From positions 930,001 to 994,000 of the forward strand of contig LR778134.1 of the NCBI GenBank assembly GCA_902809935.1: DNA of 64,000 bases. The letters run 5' to 3'. This document shows positions 1-8,324 of the stretch, piece after piece; position 1 is the first letter of the stretch, and every line of letters begins with the position of its first letter. Source of the stretch: Ruminococcaceae bacterium BL-4. Its GTDB lineage: Bacteria > Bacillota > Clostridia > Oscillospirales > Acutalibacteraceae. The position numbers were made by a program, and so were the translations under genes. A model generated the notes under the pieces. The model was given only the letters and a program-made list of their open reading frames with translations, had not been told where the DNA came from and did no database searches.

Positions 1-1
1 C

Positions 2-199
2 CCGGTGGCAGTGGAAGAAATTCAGGCTGACTGCGGAATGGATATCGGGGGCACTTTGATTGGGATGCATTTGAAGCGGGTAGCTGTGCCAACCCGTCTT
101 TCGATTGATCATATTGGAGAGGCTATTTTGATTTGTGCTCGTACTAGGGCAAAGTATGTCGGAGGGCCCCGCGCCCACTATGATGACCGTTTAATGTGA
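2..199 (+). CDS. UPF0340 / DUF436 (YwlG-like) protein, C-terminal part
   Basis: Open at the left edge; 65 residues are visible and end in TGA. The segment with [17 protein letters not shown] followed by [15 protein letters not shown] matches, from memory, the conserved C-terminus of the UPF0340/DUF436 family (YwlG in Bacillus), whose function is not established. The missing N-terminus lies before the window. The next gene is separated by its own promoter at 251-279, so no operon link is implied. Identification rests on pattern recall rather than an alignment. Confidence 0.75.
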   Translation, partial: PVAVEEIQADCGMDIGGTLIGMHLKRVAVPTRLSIDHIGEAILICARTRAKYVGGPRAHYDDRLM

Positions 200-250
200 G
201 AAAAATAAAAAATTAACGAAAGATTAAAAAACTCTTTGGTGAATTTTTTA

Positions 251-279
251 TTGACATTCTTGCATTTTTCTGATATTCT
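251..279 (+). promoter_or_regulatory. Sigma-A promoter for the Rrf2 leader
   Basis: TTGACA at 251-256, a 17-base spacer and TATTCT at 274-279. Transcription would begin near 286, leaving a 250-base leader before the Rrf2 start at 536. Confidence 0.7.
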
Positions 280-402
280 ATAAATACCTTCAAGGGAACG
301 ATAATGATTTCACATAGAGAAATATGGAACACTATTTGTATCTTGAATGTTCAACATGCTTGCAAGTGCTTAGAATAGATAAGCCTCTCTTTTCTTACAA
401 CT

Positions 403-455
403 GCGCTTTTTTAAAAGCGCAACTCCTCCGATCCAGCCAGTCGGAGGATTTTTCT
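403..455 (+). terminator. Hairpins with T-rich tail inside the Rrf2 leader (possible attenuator)
   Basis: A self-complementary stretch around GCGCTTTT/AAAAGCGC (about 403-421) is followed by a hairpin CCTCCGA...TCGGAGG (about 425-448) and a short T-rich tract. It lies between the promoter at 251-279 and the gene at 536, so it may attenuate the gene rather than end the upstream one. Confidence 0.45.
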
Positions 456-535
456 TATTTAAGGAAAGACCTCCTGATTGACAAGCATTTTGAAATTGAG
501 TATCATTGAAGAGGCGAAAAGGAGGGCGGCTGATT

Positions 536-970
536 ATGCGCGTTTCCGCAAAAGGCAAATATGCTTTGGCAGCAATGGTTTATTTGGCACAGAGCGGCCA
601 CGATACGGTAAAAACGGTGGCGCGGATCTCTGAGGAACTTAATATCTCAAAGATTTATTTGGAACAAGTGTTTTCTTTATTAAAAAGAGCGGGATTGGTC
701 CTCTCAACGAAAGGCGCGCAGGGCGGTTATCGATTGGCGCTGCTGCCGGAAAAAATTACCGCTTATGCAGTGCTAAAAGCCTGTGACCAGGCACTTTTTG
801 AAAAAGCTGAACCAGTCCTTAGTGAAGATCACCAGGCACTTAATCATACTTTGGATACTGTTTATCAAAAGATGGATGAAGAGGTCAAAACATCTTTGGA
901 GTCTTTTACACTTTCCGACTTAGCGGAAAAGGTTGCCGGTGAGCTGAATTCTTATATGTTCTTTATCTGA
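536..970 (+). CDS. Rrf2 family transcriptional regulator
   Basis: 144 residues. The N-terminal winged helix is typical of Rrf2/IscR/CymR proteins: MRVSAKGKYALAAMVYLA, then a recognition helix region with SKIYLEQVFSLLKRAGLV and a GAQGGYRLA wing. Only one cysteine is visible (about residue 88), so the three-cysteine Fe-S ligand set of IscR and NsrR is absent; this favours a cluster-free CymR-like regulator, possibly of sulfur metabolism (inference). The start at 536 is chosen because AGGAGGGCGG precedes it and the family N-terminus begins there; the upstream in-frame ATG at 506 has no ribosome site. It is monocistronic, with a bidirectional terminator after it. Confidence 0.88.
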   Translation: MRVSAKGKYALAAMVYLAQSGHDTVKTVARISEELNISKIYLEQVFSLLKRAGLVLSTKGAQGGYRLALLPEKITAYAVLKACDQALFEKAEPVLSEDHQALNHTLDTVYQKMDEEVKTSLESFTLSDLAEKVAGELNSYMFFI

Positions 971-999
971 AAATCCAATTGCTTTACATTATAATATAG

Positions 1000-1040
1000 A
1001 AAAGGGAACCACCTATTTTATCTGTGGTTCCCTTTTCTAT
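1000..1040. terminator. Bidirectional terminator between the Rrf2 gene and ilvA
   Basis: A 13-bp perfect stem AAAAGGGAACCAC/GTGGTTCCCTTTT at 1000-1012 and 1024-1036, with A-rich and T-rich flanks on both sides, between convergent genes. Confidence 0.85.
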
Positions 1041-1066
1041 TTATATATGGATTGAGGTGTAAATCA

Positions 1067-2275
1067 TTAGATAGAAGGATATCCTTCGGCTTCCAGTGCA
1101 CGGCGAATTTGTTCGATGTGTTCGGCATTCCGGGTTTCCATTCGGATTCGCAAAAAACAGCCGGAAACGTCGGTTTCCAAATCACTTCGGTCGTGATAGA
1201 CGCCGACAACGTTGCCGCCAAGCTTTGCAATCGTAGAAGAGATTGTGCTCAATTCACCGGGACGATCCAGCAATTTAAAAGTCAGTTCTGCAGAGCGGCC
1301 GGATTTGAGAAGGCCGCGGCTGATGACTTTGCTAAGAATGGTCACGTCGATGTTTCCTCCGGAGAGCAAACAAACCACTTTTTTGCCTTTGAGATCCAGT
1401 TTGTTTGCAAGGACGGCTGCAACAGAAACAGCGCCTGCACCTTCTGTAATCAGTTTTTGCTGTTCGATCAGGGTCAGGATTGCTGCCGCAATCTCATCTT
1501 CAGAAACCGTAATGACCCCGTCTAGATATTTGCTGCACAGTTTATAGGTCAGATCTCCTGGACATTTGACTGCAATGCCATCCGCAAAGGTATGTACATC
1601 TTCTACCCCTTCCGGCTTTTTTGTCTGAAGTGCATGCTCCATGCTGGCAGCTCCAGCTGCTTGTACCCCGTAAACTTTACAGCTTGGGCGAAGAGATTTA
1701 ATGGTAAATGCGACCCCAGAAGCAAGTCCGCCGCCGCCGATTGGGACCAAAACGACATCGGCATCCGGCATTTGATCCAGAATTTCAAGCCCGATTGTTC
1801 CCTGACCGGCAATTACGTCCGGGTCATCAAAAGGATGAATCAGTGTCCGTCCAGTTTCTTTTTGAAGCTTTACAGCCTTGTCATGTGCATCGTCGTAAAC
1901 GCCTTGAACCAGACAGACCTCAGCACCATAGCGTTTGGTTGCTTCCACTTTGCTGATGGGAGCGGTGGCGGGAATACAGATCAAAGAGGAAATATGATTT
2001 TTGGCAGCAGCCAGTGCAACACCTTGAGCATGATTGCCGGCAGAACAGGCGATCACTCCTTTTTCTTTTTCAGCGGGAGTCAGCTGCGAAATTTTATAAT
2101 AAGCTCCGCGAACTTTAAAAGAACCTGTTACCTGAAGATTTTCTGTTTTGAGATAAACACTGCAGTTTTCGCCGATCTGGGGGGCGGGAATCAAATCGGT
2201 TTTTCGGGCGATTTCCCGCAGGACAAAGGCAGCGTGATAAACGTTATCAAGTGTAAGTGTGGGTTGTGTAAGCAT
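1067..2275 (-). CDS. ilvA: Threonine ammonia-lyase (threonine dehydratase)
   Basis: 402 residues. PLP-dependent deamination of threonine to 2-oxobutanoate, the committed step to isoleucine. The PLP lysine lies in TGSFKVRGAYYK (about residues 50-61), a glycine-rich phosphate loop VPIGGGGLASG is near 175-185, and SGGN is near 305. The last 75 or so residues (SAELTFKLLDRPGELSTISSTIAKLGGNV) form an ACT-type regulatory domain. Length fits the roughly 400-residue ACT-containing type. It is the last gene of ilvB-ilvN-ilvA, 49 bases after ilvN with its own AGGAGG site. The shared leader with an AUC specifier favours a biosynthetic role over a purely catabolic one. Confidence 0.93.
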   Translation of the reverse strand: MLTQPTLTLDNVYHAAFVLREIARKTDLIPAPQIGENCSVYLKTENLQVTGSFKVRGAYYKISQLTPAEKEKGVIACSAGNHAQGVALAAAKNHISSLICIPATAPISKVEATKRYGAEVCLVQGVYDDAHDKAVKLQKETGRTLIHPFDDPDVIAGQGTIGLEILDQMPDADVVLVPIGGGGLASGVAFTIKSLRPSCKVYGVQAAGAASMEHALQTKKPEGVEDVHTFADGIAVKCPGDLTYKLCSKYLDGVITVSEDEIAAAILTLIEQQKLITEGAGAVSVAAVLANKLDLKGKKVVCLLSGGNIDVTILSKVISRGLLKSGRSAELTFKLLDRPGELSTISSTIAKLGGNVVGVYHDRSDLETDVSGCFLRIRMETRNAEHIEQIRRALEAEGYPSI

Positions 2276-2324
2276 AGATTTTTTCCTCCTTTTTGGTCAA
2301 ATGATAAAATCAATTTTAGCGTTT

Positions 2325-2822
2325 TTATTTAGACATTGCCATAGAACCCGTACGGAGAATCTTTAAAATTTGGTAGGGCGTGTAAAGTTCAATAAAAGAA
2401 TTAATGGTAGAAGCGTCTCCGGTAAGTTCTAAAATCATGGAATTCGGTTCCACATTCAGAATGTTTGCATGAAATACGTTCGCAATTTCTACCAGACGCT
2501 CGCTGCTTTTAGGAGTACGTTTTATTTTAAGGAGCAGGTGTTCGCGGATAATCGTATTATTGCGGTCCAGAATGGTAACTTCTTGGATATCGATCAGCTT
2601 GCTGACCTGTTTATCGACCTGACGGACGATTCGGTCATCTCCGGAGACAACGATTAAGATTCGCGAATAATTAGTGTCTTCCGTTTGGCAGGCAACAATC
2701 GAGAGAATGTTGTAGCAGCGTCGGCTGAAAAGACCTGCAATTCGGAGCAGAACCCCCGGATTGTTTCTTGCAAGGATAGAGAGTACATATTCTTTGTCGC
2801 CGCTTTGATTTTTGTCGTACAT
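2325..2822 (-). CDS. ilvN: Acetolactate synthase, small regulatory subunit
   Basis: 165 residues. Regulatory subunit of acetohydroxyacid synthase: an N-terminal ACT domain (EYVLSILARNNPGVLLRIAGLFSRRCYNI, about residues 11-40) and the usual C-terminal IlvH domain. In characterised members it binds valine for feedback control and raises activity of the large subunit. The ATG at 2822 is preceded by GGAGGAAAGATC. It starts 13 bases after ilvB ends, so translation is probably coupled. The symbol ilvH would serve equally. Confidence 0.93.
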   Translation of the reverse strand: MYDKNQSGDKEYVLSILARNNPGVLLRIAGLFSRRCYNILSIVACQTEDTNYSRILIVVSGDDRIVRQVDKQVSKLIDIQEVTILDRNNTIIREHLLLKIKRTPKSSERLVEIANVFHANILNVEPNSMILELTGDASTINSFIELYTPYQILKILRTGSMAMSK

Positions 2823-2834
2823 GATCTTTCCTCC

Positions 2835-4505
2835 TTACATTTCCAGCATCGGTTCTTCTGCAGAGGCTCCGGCAGGAACCATCGGTAGTACGTTGACATC
2901 TTTATCGATCCAGCAGTCGATCAGAACAGGTCCTTTTTCTGCGAGTGCTTTTTTGAGGATTGGTTCCATTTCATCTTTTGTGTGAATTCGATAAGCTTTG
3001 ACGCTGAATGCTTCCGCTAGTTTACAGAAATCGGTATTGTGATCAAGGTTTGTCTGAGAGAAATGATTGTGATAAAAAAGCTTTTGCCATTGTCGAACCA
3101 TACCGAGAACAGAATTGTTAAAGATCATTTCCACCACGGGAATCTGGTAATTTGCCAGTGTAGAAAGTTCATTGCAGTTCATATGAAAGCTTCCGTCTCC
3201 AGCAATATTGATTACTTTCTGCTTTGGATTTGCAACCTGTGCACCCATGGCAGCGCCGAGACCAAATCCCATAGTACCTAACCCTCCGGAACTAATAAAC
3301 TGGCGGGGACGGTGAAATTGATAAAATTGAGCCGCCCACATCTGGTGCTGCCCAACTTCTGTCACAATAATCGCATTGGAGGAAGTTAATCGGTCCAGCG
3401 TTTCGATCAGTTCTTTTGGGGTGGGGAGTTTCGGAGTGGGGGAAGACTGAGAGAGTGGATATTGCTCTTTCCAAAGGGCTGTCTGCTCCATCCATTTCTG
3501 ATGGTTTTGTTGGGGGAGAAGCCTTAAAAGCTTGCGTAGAATCTTTTTAGCGTCTCCCTTCATCTTGAGATCACAGTCGATATTTTTGTTGAATTCGGCG
3601 GTATCAATTTCAATTTGCAGAATCGGGCAATGCTGTGCAAAAAGTTTGGAGTTGCATAAAACCCGATCAGAAAATCTAGTTCCCACGGCAACAAAAAGAT
3701 CACAGTTTTTTAATGCCTGAGCACTGGCTTTTGTTCCGTGCATTCCGAGAAGTCCCAGATAACGGGGGCTTTTCGCATCCATCCCGCCCTGACACATCAA
3801 AGAGGAAGCGACCGGCGCATCAAGAAGATCAGCAAAAGCGCGCGCTTCTTTGGAAGCTTCTGCTGAGATGACCCCGCCGCCAAGATACAAAAAGGGACGC
3901 CGACTTGTTTTTAGCATGTCGAGTGCTTCATTAAAACGCTCATCGGTCGGAAAATTTCCTTTTGGTGCGGGCAGCGGAGTGCATTTTTCATAATCATAAA
4001 GCTGAGCCGTCACATCCTTGGGAATATCTACCAGGACGGGACCAGGCCGCCCGGTTGTTGCAATCTGAAAGGCCTGCCGGATAACATCGGCGAGATCTTC
4101 GATATGCTTTACCAGAAAATTATGCTTGGTAACCGGCATTGTGATCCCGGTAATATCCACTTCCTGAAAGGAATCCAGCCCCAAAAGTTCGACATTGACG
4201 TTTCCGGTGATTGCTACCATCGGAACGGAATCCATATAGGCAGTGGCAATTCCAGTGACGAGATTGGTAGCGCCCGGGCCGGAAGTTGCAATGCAGACAC
4301 CAGGTTTCCCGGTAGAGCGGGCGTAACCGTCTGCAGCATGGGCAGCACCTTGTTCATGCGCGGTACGAATATGGTGAATTCGATCCTGATATTCATAAAG
4401 TGCATCGTAGATGTTGAGAACGGCGCCGCCGGGATAGCCGAATACCGTATCAACGCCCTGTTCCAGCAAACATTCCATAATGATTTGCGCACCAGTCAGT
4501 TTCAT
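2835..4505 (-). CDS. ilvB: Acetolactate synthase, large catalytic subunit
   Basis: 556 residues. ThDP-dependent condensation of pyruvate with pyruvate or 2-oxobutanoate in branched-chain amino acid synthesis. Visible: MKLTGAQIIMECLLEQGVDTVFGYPGGAVL at the N-terminus, the catalytic-glutamate region RTAHEQGAAHAADGYARSTGKPG, and the ThDP/Mg motif GDGSFHMNCNELSTLANYQIPVVEMIFNN near 430-460. The ATG at 4505 is chosen because the family N-terminus starts there and AAAGGGG precedes it; an in-frame extension to 4637 would run through the T-box terminator. First gene of the T-box-controlled ilvB-ilvN-ilvA operon. Confidence 0.95.
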   Translation of the reverse strand: MKLTGAQIIMECLLEQGVDTVFGYPGGAVLNIYDALYEYQDRIHHIRTAHEQGAAHAADGYARSTGKPGVCIATSGPGATNLVTGIATAYMDSVPMVAITGNVNVELLGLDSFQEVDITGITMPVTKHNFLVKHIEDLADVIRQAFQIATTGRPGPVLVDIPKDVTAQLYDYEKCTPLPAPKGNFPTDERFNEALDMLKTSRRPFLYLGGGVISAEASKEARAFADLLDAPVASSLMCQGGMDAKSPRYLGLLGMHGTKASAQALKNCDLFVAVGTRFSDRVLCNSKLFAQHCPILQIEIDTAEFNKNIDCDLKMKGDAKKILRKLLRLLPQQNHQKWMEQTALWKEQYPLSQSSPTPKLPTPKELIETLDRLTSSNAIIVTEVGQHQMWAAQFYQFHRPRQFISSGGLGTMGFGLGAAMGAQVANPKQKVINIAGDGSFHMNCNELSTLANYQIPVVEMIFNNSVLGMVRQWQKLFYHNHFSQTNLDHNTDFCKLAEAFSVKAYRIHTKDEMEPILKKALAEKGPVLIDCWIDKDVNVLPMVPAGASAEEPMLEM

Positions 4506-4554
4506 AAGTTGAACCCCTTTCTTTTCTTCCAGCTCTAAAAGCCGGCATTTTTTA

Positions 4555-4880
4555 CTGTAAAAATAAAGAGCCGTCTCTGTTCCCGAAAAATTCAGGAAAC
4601 AGAGGCGGCTCTGTTTTTTCAGATACCACGGTACCACTCTGCTTTATCACAAAAGGGTTTGTGACCTCATACGCATCGGAGTTAAACAACTTTAAAATGC
4701 GTTTTCCGATAACGGGGAAATCCGGACGCCACTTACTGACAAAAATTGTGTTCAGCCGTCTGCTCAAGGGGGATGATTCAGAAATATGCTCCTGATGCCT
4801 TTCACCGAAATAGCATCTCTCTGTGAGGAATCCACATTAGAAACTTTGTCCCTATCATTGCATTTAAAAAAATTATATTT
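4555..4880 (-). promoter_or_regulatory. T-box riboswitch leader of ilvBNA, probable isoleucine specifier (AUC)
   Basis: On the minus strand the leader carries an AGAGAG bulge, a GGTGAAA apical element, the T-box AGAGTGGTACCGTGG (about 4626-4640) and a strong terminator (4561-4612: AGAGCCG...CGGCTCT, then a T-rich tail). Folding Stem I by hand gives an upper helix (AATGTG/CATATT) and a lower GGGA/TCCC helix; the loop between them contains TGA-AUC-A. AUC followed by a purine fits an isoleucine specifier and the ilvA gene in the operon. Uncharged tRNA-Ile would permit read-through. Element identity is firm; the codon is inference. Confidence 0.9.
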
Positions 4881-4885
4881 GCTTT

Positions 4886-4914
4886 ATCTTATGAGTTTTT
4901 TCAAAAAAAGTCAA
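4886..4914 (-). promoter_or_regulatory. Promoter of the ilvBNA T-box leader
   Basis: Minus strand TTGACT, 17-base spacer, TAAGAT. It places the transcript start near 4879, just before Stem I. Confidence 0.65.
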
Positions 4915-5035
4915 TGGTTTTTTAAAAAAATTTACTGCTTTAAAGTAAAAAATGCAAGTTGACTAAAAATTAAGGAATGAAATGGGATGGACACTGTGCA
5001 TTCGTACAAAATGAATGAATTATGCAAAAAGATTC

Positions 5036-5064
5036 TTGCATAATCACGATGACAGTGCTATGCT
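5036..5064 (+). promoter_or_regulatory. Promoter of the cstA T-box leader
   Basis: TTGCAT at 5036-5041, 17-base spacer, TATGCT at 5059-5064, placed to start the T-box transcript near 5071. Confidence 0.6.
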
Positions 5065-5070
5065 TTGAGA

Positions 5071-5352
5071 CAAATCAAATCAAATAAAGGCATGGAACAG
5101 GATATGACCTGCTCTTTTGAGCACACAGAGAACCGTTATTTGGTGAAAAACGGTAGCAGAAAAAGAGAATGGCCCTCACCTGCGAGCTGTTTCGGTGAAT
5201 TGGAAAGTAACCGAAGCCGGAATACCCACCGTTAAAAGGGAACCCCTTAGCGGGAAAAGCGGTTGTTTAGAAAACGACAAACAGAGTGGTACCGCGGAGA
5301 AAATTCAAAACCTTCGCCTCTGATTAAAAAATCAGAGGCGGGGGTTTTTTTA
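5071..5352 (+). promoter_or_regulatory. T-box riboswitch leader before cstA
   Basis: Contains an AGAGA bulge and a GGTGAAA apical element within ACCGTT/AACGGT (about 5132-5154), the T-box GAGTGGTACCGCGG (about 5284-5297) and a terminator CGCCTCTGATT/AATCAGAGGCG with T7 tail (5315-5352). By analogy with the ilvB leader, the specifier loop holds GA-AUG-G, suggesting methionine. UGG (tryptophan) is one base over and cannot be excluded by eye. The downstream gene is a carbon-starvation/peptide-type transporter. Confidence 0.9.
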
Positions 5353-5405
5353 TATAGCATAGAAGAAAACTTGAGGGACTTTTTGAGGAAAAGGAGAGAT
5401 CACAG

Positions 5406-7094
5406 ATGAATGCACTTATCATCGTAGCAATTTCGATCGTCGTGCTGGGCGGTGGATATTTGCTGTACGGCCGATGGTTGGTCAAAACTTGGGGAGTTGA
5501 TCCCAATGCGAAAACACCGGCTTATGAAAAAGAAGACGGCGAGGATTACATTCCTACCAACAGCTTGGTTGTATTTAGTCACCAGTTTAGTTCGATTGCG
5601 GGTGCAGGCCCGATCACAGGCCCAATTATTGCCTGTATGTTTGGTTGGCTGCCTGCACTGCTCTGGATCTTGATCGGCGGTGTATTTTTTGGAGCAGTAC
5701 AGGATTTTACTTCCATGTATGCTTCGGTAAAGACAAAAGGCAAGACGATCGGTTCTATCATCGAAAATTATATTGGGAAAACCGGCAAAACGTTGTTCCT
5801 GATTTTTGAATGGCTTTTCAGCCTGTTGGTTATCGCAGCCTTTGCGGATATGGTTGCCGGTACGTTTAACGGTTTTGCACCAGATACCAGTGCTCCGATT
5901 TATGCCAACGGCGGCACAGCTTCCATGACCATGCTTTTTATCTTTGGTGCGGTAATTTTTGGATTTTTTATGAAATATGCAAAGCCAAAGAGCGGTGTTC
6001 TGGCGGTTTGTGGTATTGTGTTTACAGCTGTTTTGATGTTAATTGGCCTTAATTTCCCTATTTATGCGGGTAAGGGAACATGGCTTGTAGTTATTTTTGC
6101 TTATTTGTTTATTGCTGCCGCATTGCCTATGTGGGTAATGATTCAGCCTCGTGATTATCTTAGCACGTTTTTGCTTCTGACTATGATCGCCGGAGCAGTA
6201 ATTGGACTTTTGGTAATGCATCCTTCCATCAACTTGCCGGTAGTGACCAGCTTTAATGTGAATGGAAAAATGCTTTTCCCAATGCTGTTTGTAACAATTG
6301 CCTGTGGTGCAGTTTCTGGATTCCATAGCTTGGTTTCTTCCAGCACCAGCAGCCGCCAGGTCAAGAATGAAAAAGATATGCTTCCTATTGGCTATGGTGC
6401 TATGCTGCTGGAATCTTTGCTGGCGGTTGTTGCACTCTGTGTCGCAGGTGCCGCTGCAGATCCGGTAACGCATGCAGCTGCTCAGGGAACGCCGTTTGCA
6501 ATCTTCTCCAGAGGCGTTGCAAGCTTCCTCGTACAGATCGGTATGCCGCAGGACGCTGCAATGTGTGTTATGAATATGGCAGTTTCGACGCTGGCACTTA
6601 CCAGTCTTGATGCAGTTTCCCGTATCGGCAGAATTGCGTTCCAGGAACTGTTTGGGCAAGGAAATTCTTCTGCAGCAAAATTCCTGAGTAATAAATATAT
6701 TTCTACGATTATTACGCTTGCTTGTGGCTGTGTTCTGAGTCTTGGCGGCTATAACAATATCTGGCCGCTGTTTGGCTCTGCAAACCAGTTGCTCGCAGCT
6801 TTGGTGCTTATCAGCCTCGCGGTGTTCCTCAAATGCACGGGACGCCAAGGTTGGATGCTTTATGTACCGATGTTTGTGATGCTGGCGGTTACTTTTACCG
6901 CTCTGGTACAGTCGATCGTCTTGATTGTTGTCAAACTCGGTTCCAATAATTTTGTTTTCATGACCGATGGGCTCCAGCTGATTGTGGCGGTTTTGCTGGT
7001 TGCCCTTGGTATTATGGTAGCGGCCTCCTGTCTAAAGACGCTCTTTGGGAAAAAAGGGAATTCGGAGAAAGCTACTTCTGATACAGCGGTCTGA
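5406..7094 (+). CDS. cstA: CstA-family carbon starvation / peptide transporter
   Basis: 562 residues, a polytopic membrane protein with many hydrophobic helices. It has the CstA signatures near residues 50-120: PTNSLVVFSHQFSSIAGAGPITGPIIA and FGAVQDFTSMYASVKTKGKTIG. Family members (CstA, BtsT/YjiY) take up peptides or pyruvate. At 562 residues it is shorter than the E. coli protein (about 700), as in many Firmicute homologues. The ATG at 5406 has AAAGGAGAG upstream. It is the only gene behind the T-box at 5071-5352, so an amino acid shortage should induce it; this favours peptide or amino-acid import over pyruvate (inference). Confidence 0.88.
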   Translation: MNALIIVAISIVVLGGGYLLYGRWLVKTWGVDPNAKTPAYEKEDGEDYIPTNSLVVFSHQFSSIAGAGPITGPIIACMFGWLPALLWILIGGVFFGAVQDFTSMYASVKTKGKTIGSIIENYIGKTGKTLFLIFEWLFSLLVIAAFADMVAGTFNGFAPDTSAPIYANGGTASMTMLFIFGAVIFGFFMKYAKPKSGVLAVCGIVFTAVLMLIGLNFPIYAGKGTWLVVIFAYLFIAAALPMWVMIQPRDYLSTFLLLTMIAGAVIGLLVMHPSINLPVVTSFNVNGKMLFPMLFVTIACGAVSGFHSLVSSSTSSRQVKNEKDMLPIGYGAMLLESLLAVVALCVAGAAADPVTHAAAQGTPFAIFSRGVASFLVQIGMPQDAAMCVMNMAVSTLALTSLDAVSRIGRIAFQELFGQGNSSAAKFLSNKYISTIITLACGCVLSLGGYNNIWPLFGSANQLLAALVLISLAVFLKCTGRQGWMLYVPMFVMLAVTFTALVQSIVLIVVKLGSNNFVFMTDGLQLIVAVLLVALGIMVAASCLKTLFGKKGNSEKATSDTAV

Positions 7095-7123
7095 AAAATA
7101 GCTTGAGGGTTTTATAAAACGTT

Positions 7124-7166
7124 GAAAAAGTGCCTGATGGAATTAATCCATCAGGCACTTTTTCGG
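7124..7166. terminator. Terminator between cstA and the convergent cohesin-like gene
   Basis: Stem AAAAAGTGCCTGATGG/CCATCAGGCACTTTTT at 7125-7140 and 7148-7163, T-rich on both strands. Confidence 0.85.
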
Positions 7167-7189
7167 TAATAAAATAAGATCTTTAGGTT

Positions 7190-8299
7190 TTAATTTTTCT
7201 TTTTCTTTTTACGAAGTAATAAAATACAGAGCGAAGCAATCAGAGCACCAATAACTACCATAGCAGCACCGGATAAAAAGACCGGAAACTGATTTGAAGA
7301 AAAAGGAAAAGAATTTTTGCGGCTGAAACCGGAATCAATGGTGTAAGATTCATCTTCGGTGTCTCCTGATGAAGTGGAGCGTTTCACACTTGTTCTCATT
7401 GACCTTTTCGCGGAGCCTTTTTTTACAGAACCGCCGACAGTACGACCTGTTCTGGTTCTAGCTCTGGGTTCAGTTCCAGATTCCGTTTTTGTTTCTGAGG
7501 AGCGTTCCGATCGGGAGACCTGTACACGATATTCGGAAGAATGCTTTCTATCTGCAGATTTTACGGTGATCCGAATGATTGTTGTACTTCCGACAGCCCC
7601 TAAAGTATGACGATTAACTGTAATTTTGCTTCCTCCTTCTACACTCTGTGCAGAAAACCAAATCTCATTTTCGTCTGCGGGGACGGTTGTTTCGTATTCC
7701 AGGTGATCTGAAGAAAAGTCGGGAGAAAGAGAAACACCCTCCGGTTGGGTTATTAAAAGATTTTGAAGAAGTGGAGCAGAATCATCAACGTCTGTATTGT
7801 TGGAGCTGTTTACGATGGGAATTGATAAATCTTGTTGGGTGTCTAAATTAAGTGGCCGAGCAGAAAAATCGCAGACCTCACTGATCGATAGCGAAAATGG
7901 GTAGGATTCCCCTTCATTCACCGTATCTTTTACATGAAAATGGTAAGTGGCAATTGTACCAGATAGGACAGAGGCAACGCCATCTTCTACATTACAGGCA
8001 TAAATACACTGTAAAGGGGAGCCATTTCCAACAAAAAATTCGTTTTGAGTGACGCCTTTTGAGAGAGTTACACCCTCATAGGAAAAAACGTCTTCATTAA
8101 AAGAAAAGCTTGCCCGAAAAGCTGCCGGGGATTCTTTTGATGGAACCGCTTGCAGCAAGATTGAAAAATCTCCGCCCGGACAAGCTGAACCTTTTTCACA
8201 AATAGAAAAAGGGGTCATTTCAGCTGCCCGGGCGGAGATACCAGCCAGACAGAATACAATTCCAATTAAAAGAATTCTAATTTGCATTCGTTTTTTCAT
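7190..8299 (-). CDS. Membrane-anchored protein with cohesin-like and cadherin-like beta domains
   Basis: 369 residues. A signal peptide (MKKRMQIRILLIGIVFCLAG, then ARAAE) is followed by a roughly 130-residue beta-sandwich resembling a cohesin/carbohydrate-binding fold (AFRASFSFNEDVFSYEGVTLSKG...). A cadherin-like beta-sandwich repeat comes next (LLQNLLITQPEGVSLSPDFSSDHLEYETTVPADENEIWFSA, about 190-280), then a Ser/Thr/Arg-rich linker and a C-terminal membrane helix with a KKKKK tail. Predicted to sit on the outer face of the membrane. The ATG at 8299 is chosen because the signal peptide starts there and upstream codons overlap the preceding gene. No dockerin partner or cellulase is nearby. 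Binding partner unknown. Confidence 0.65.
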   Translation of the reverse strand: MKKRMQIRILLIGIVFCLAGISARAAEMTPFSICEKGSACPGGDFSILLQAVPSKESPAAFRASFSFNEDVFSYEGVTLSKGVTQNEFFVGNGSPLQCIYACNVEDGVASVLSGTIATYHFHVKDTVNEGESYPFSLSISEVCDFSARPLNLDTQQDLSIPIVNSSNNTDVDDSAPLLQNLLITQPEGVSLSPDFSSDHLEYETTVPADENEIWFSAQSVEGGSKITVNRHTLGAVGSTTIIRITVKSADRKHSSEYRVQVSRSERSSETKTESGTEPRARTRTGRTVGGSVKKGSAKRSMRTSVKRSTSSGDTEDESYTIDSGFSRKNSFPFSSNQFPVFLSGAAMVVIGALIASLCILLLRKKKKKN

Positions 8300-8324
8300 A
8301 GATAAGGATCTCTTTATTAAAGAT

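Noticed and set aside
324-509. 61-residue open frame upstream of the Rrf2 gene
   Set aside because: No ribosome site, low-complexity composition, and it spans the leader hairpins; treated as part of the leader.
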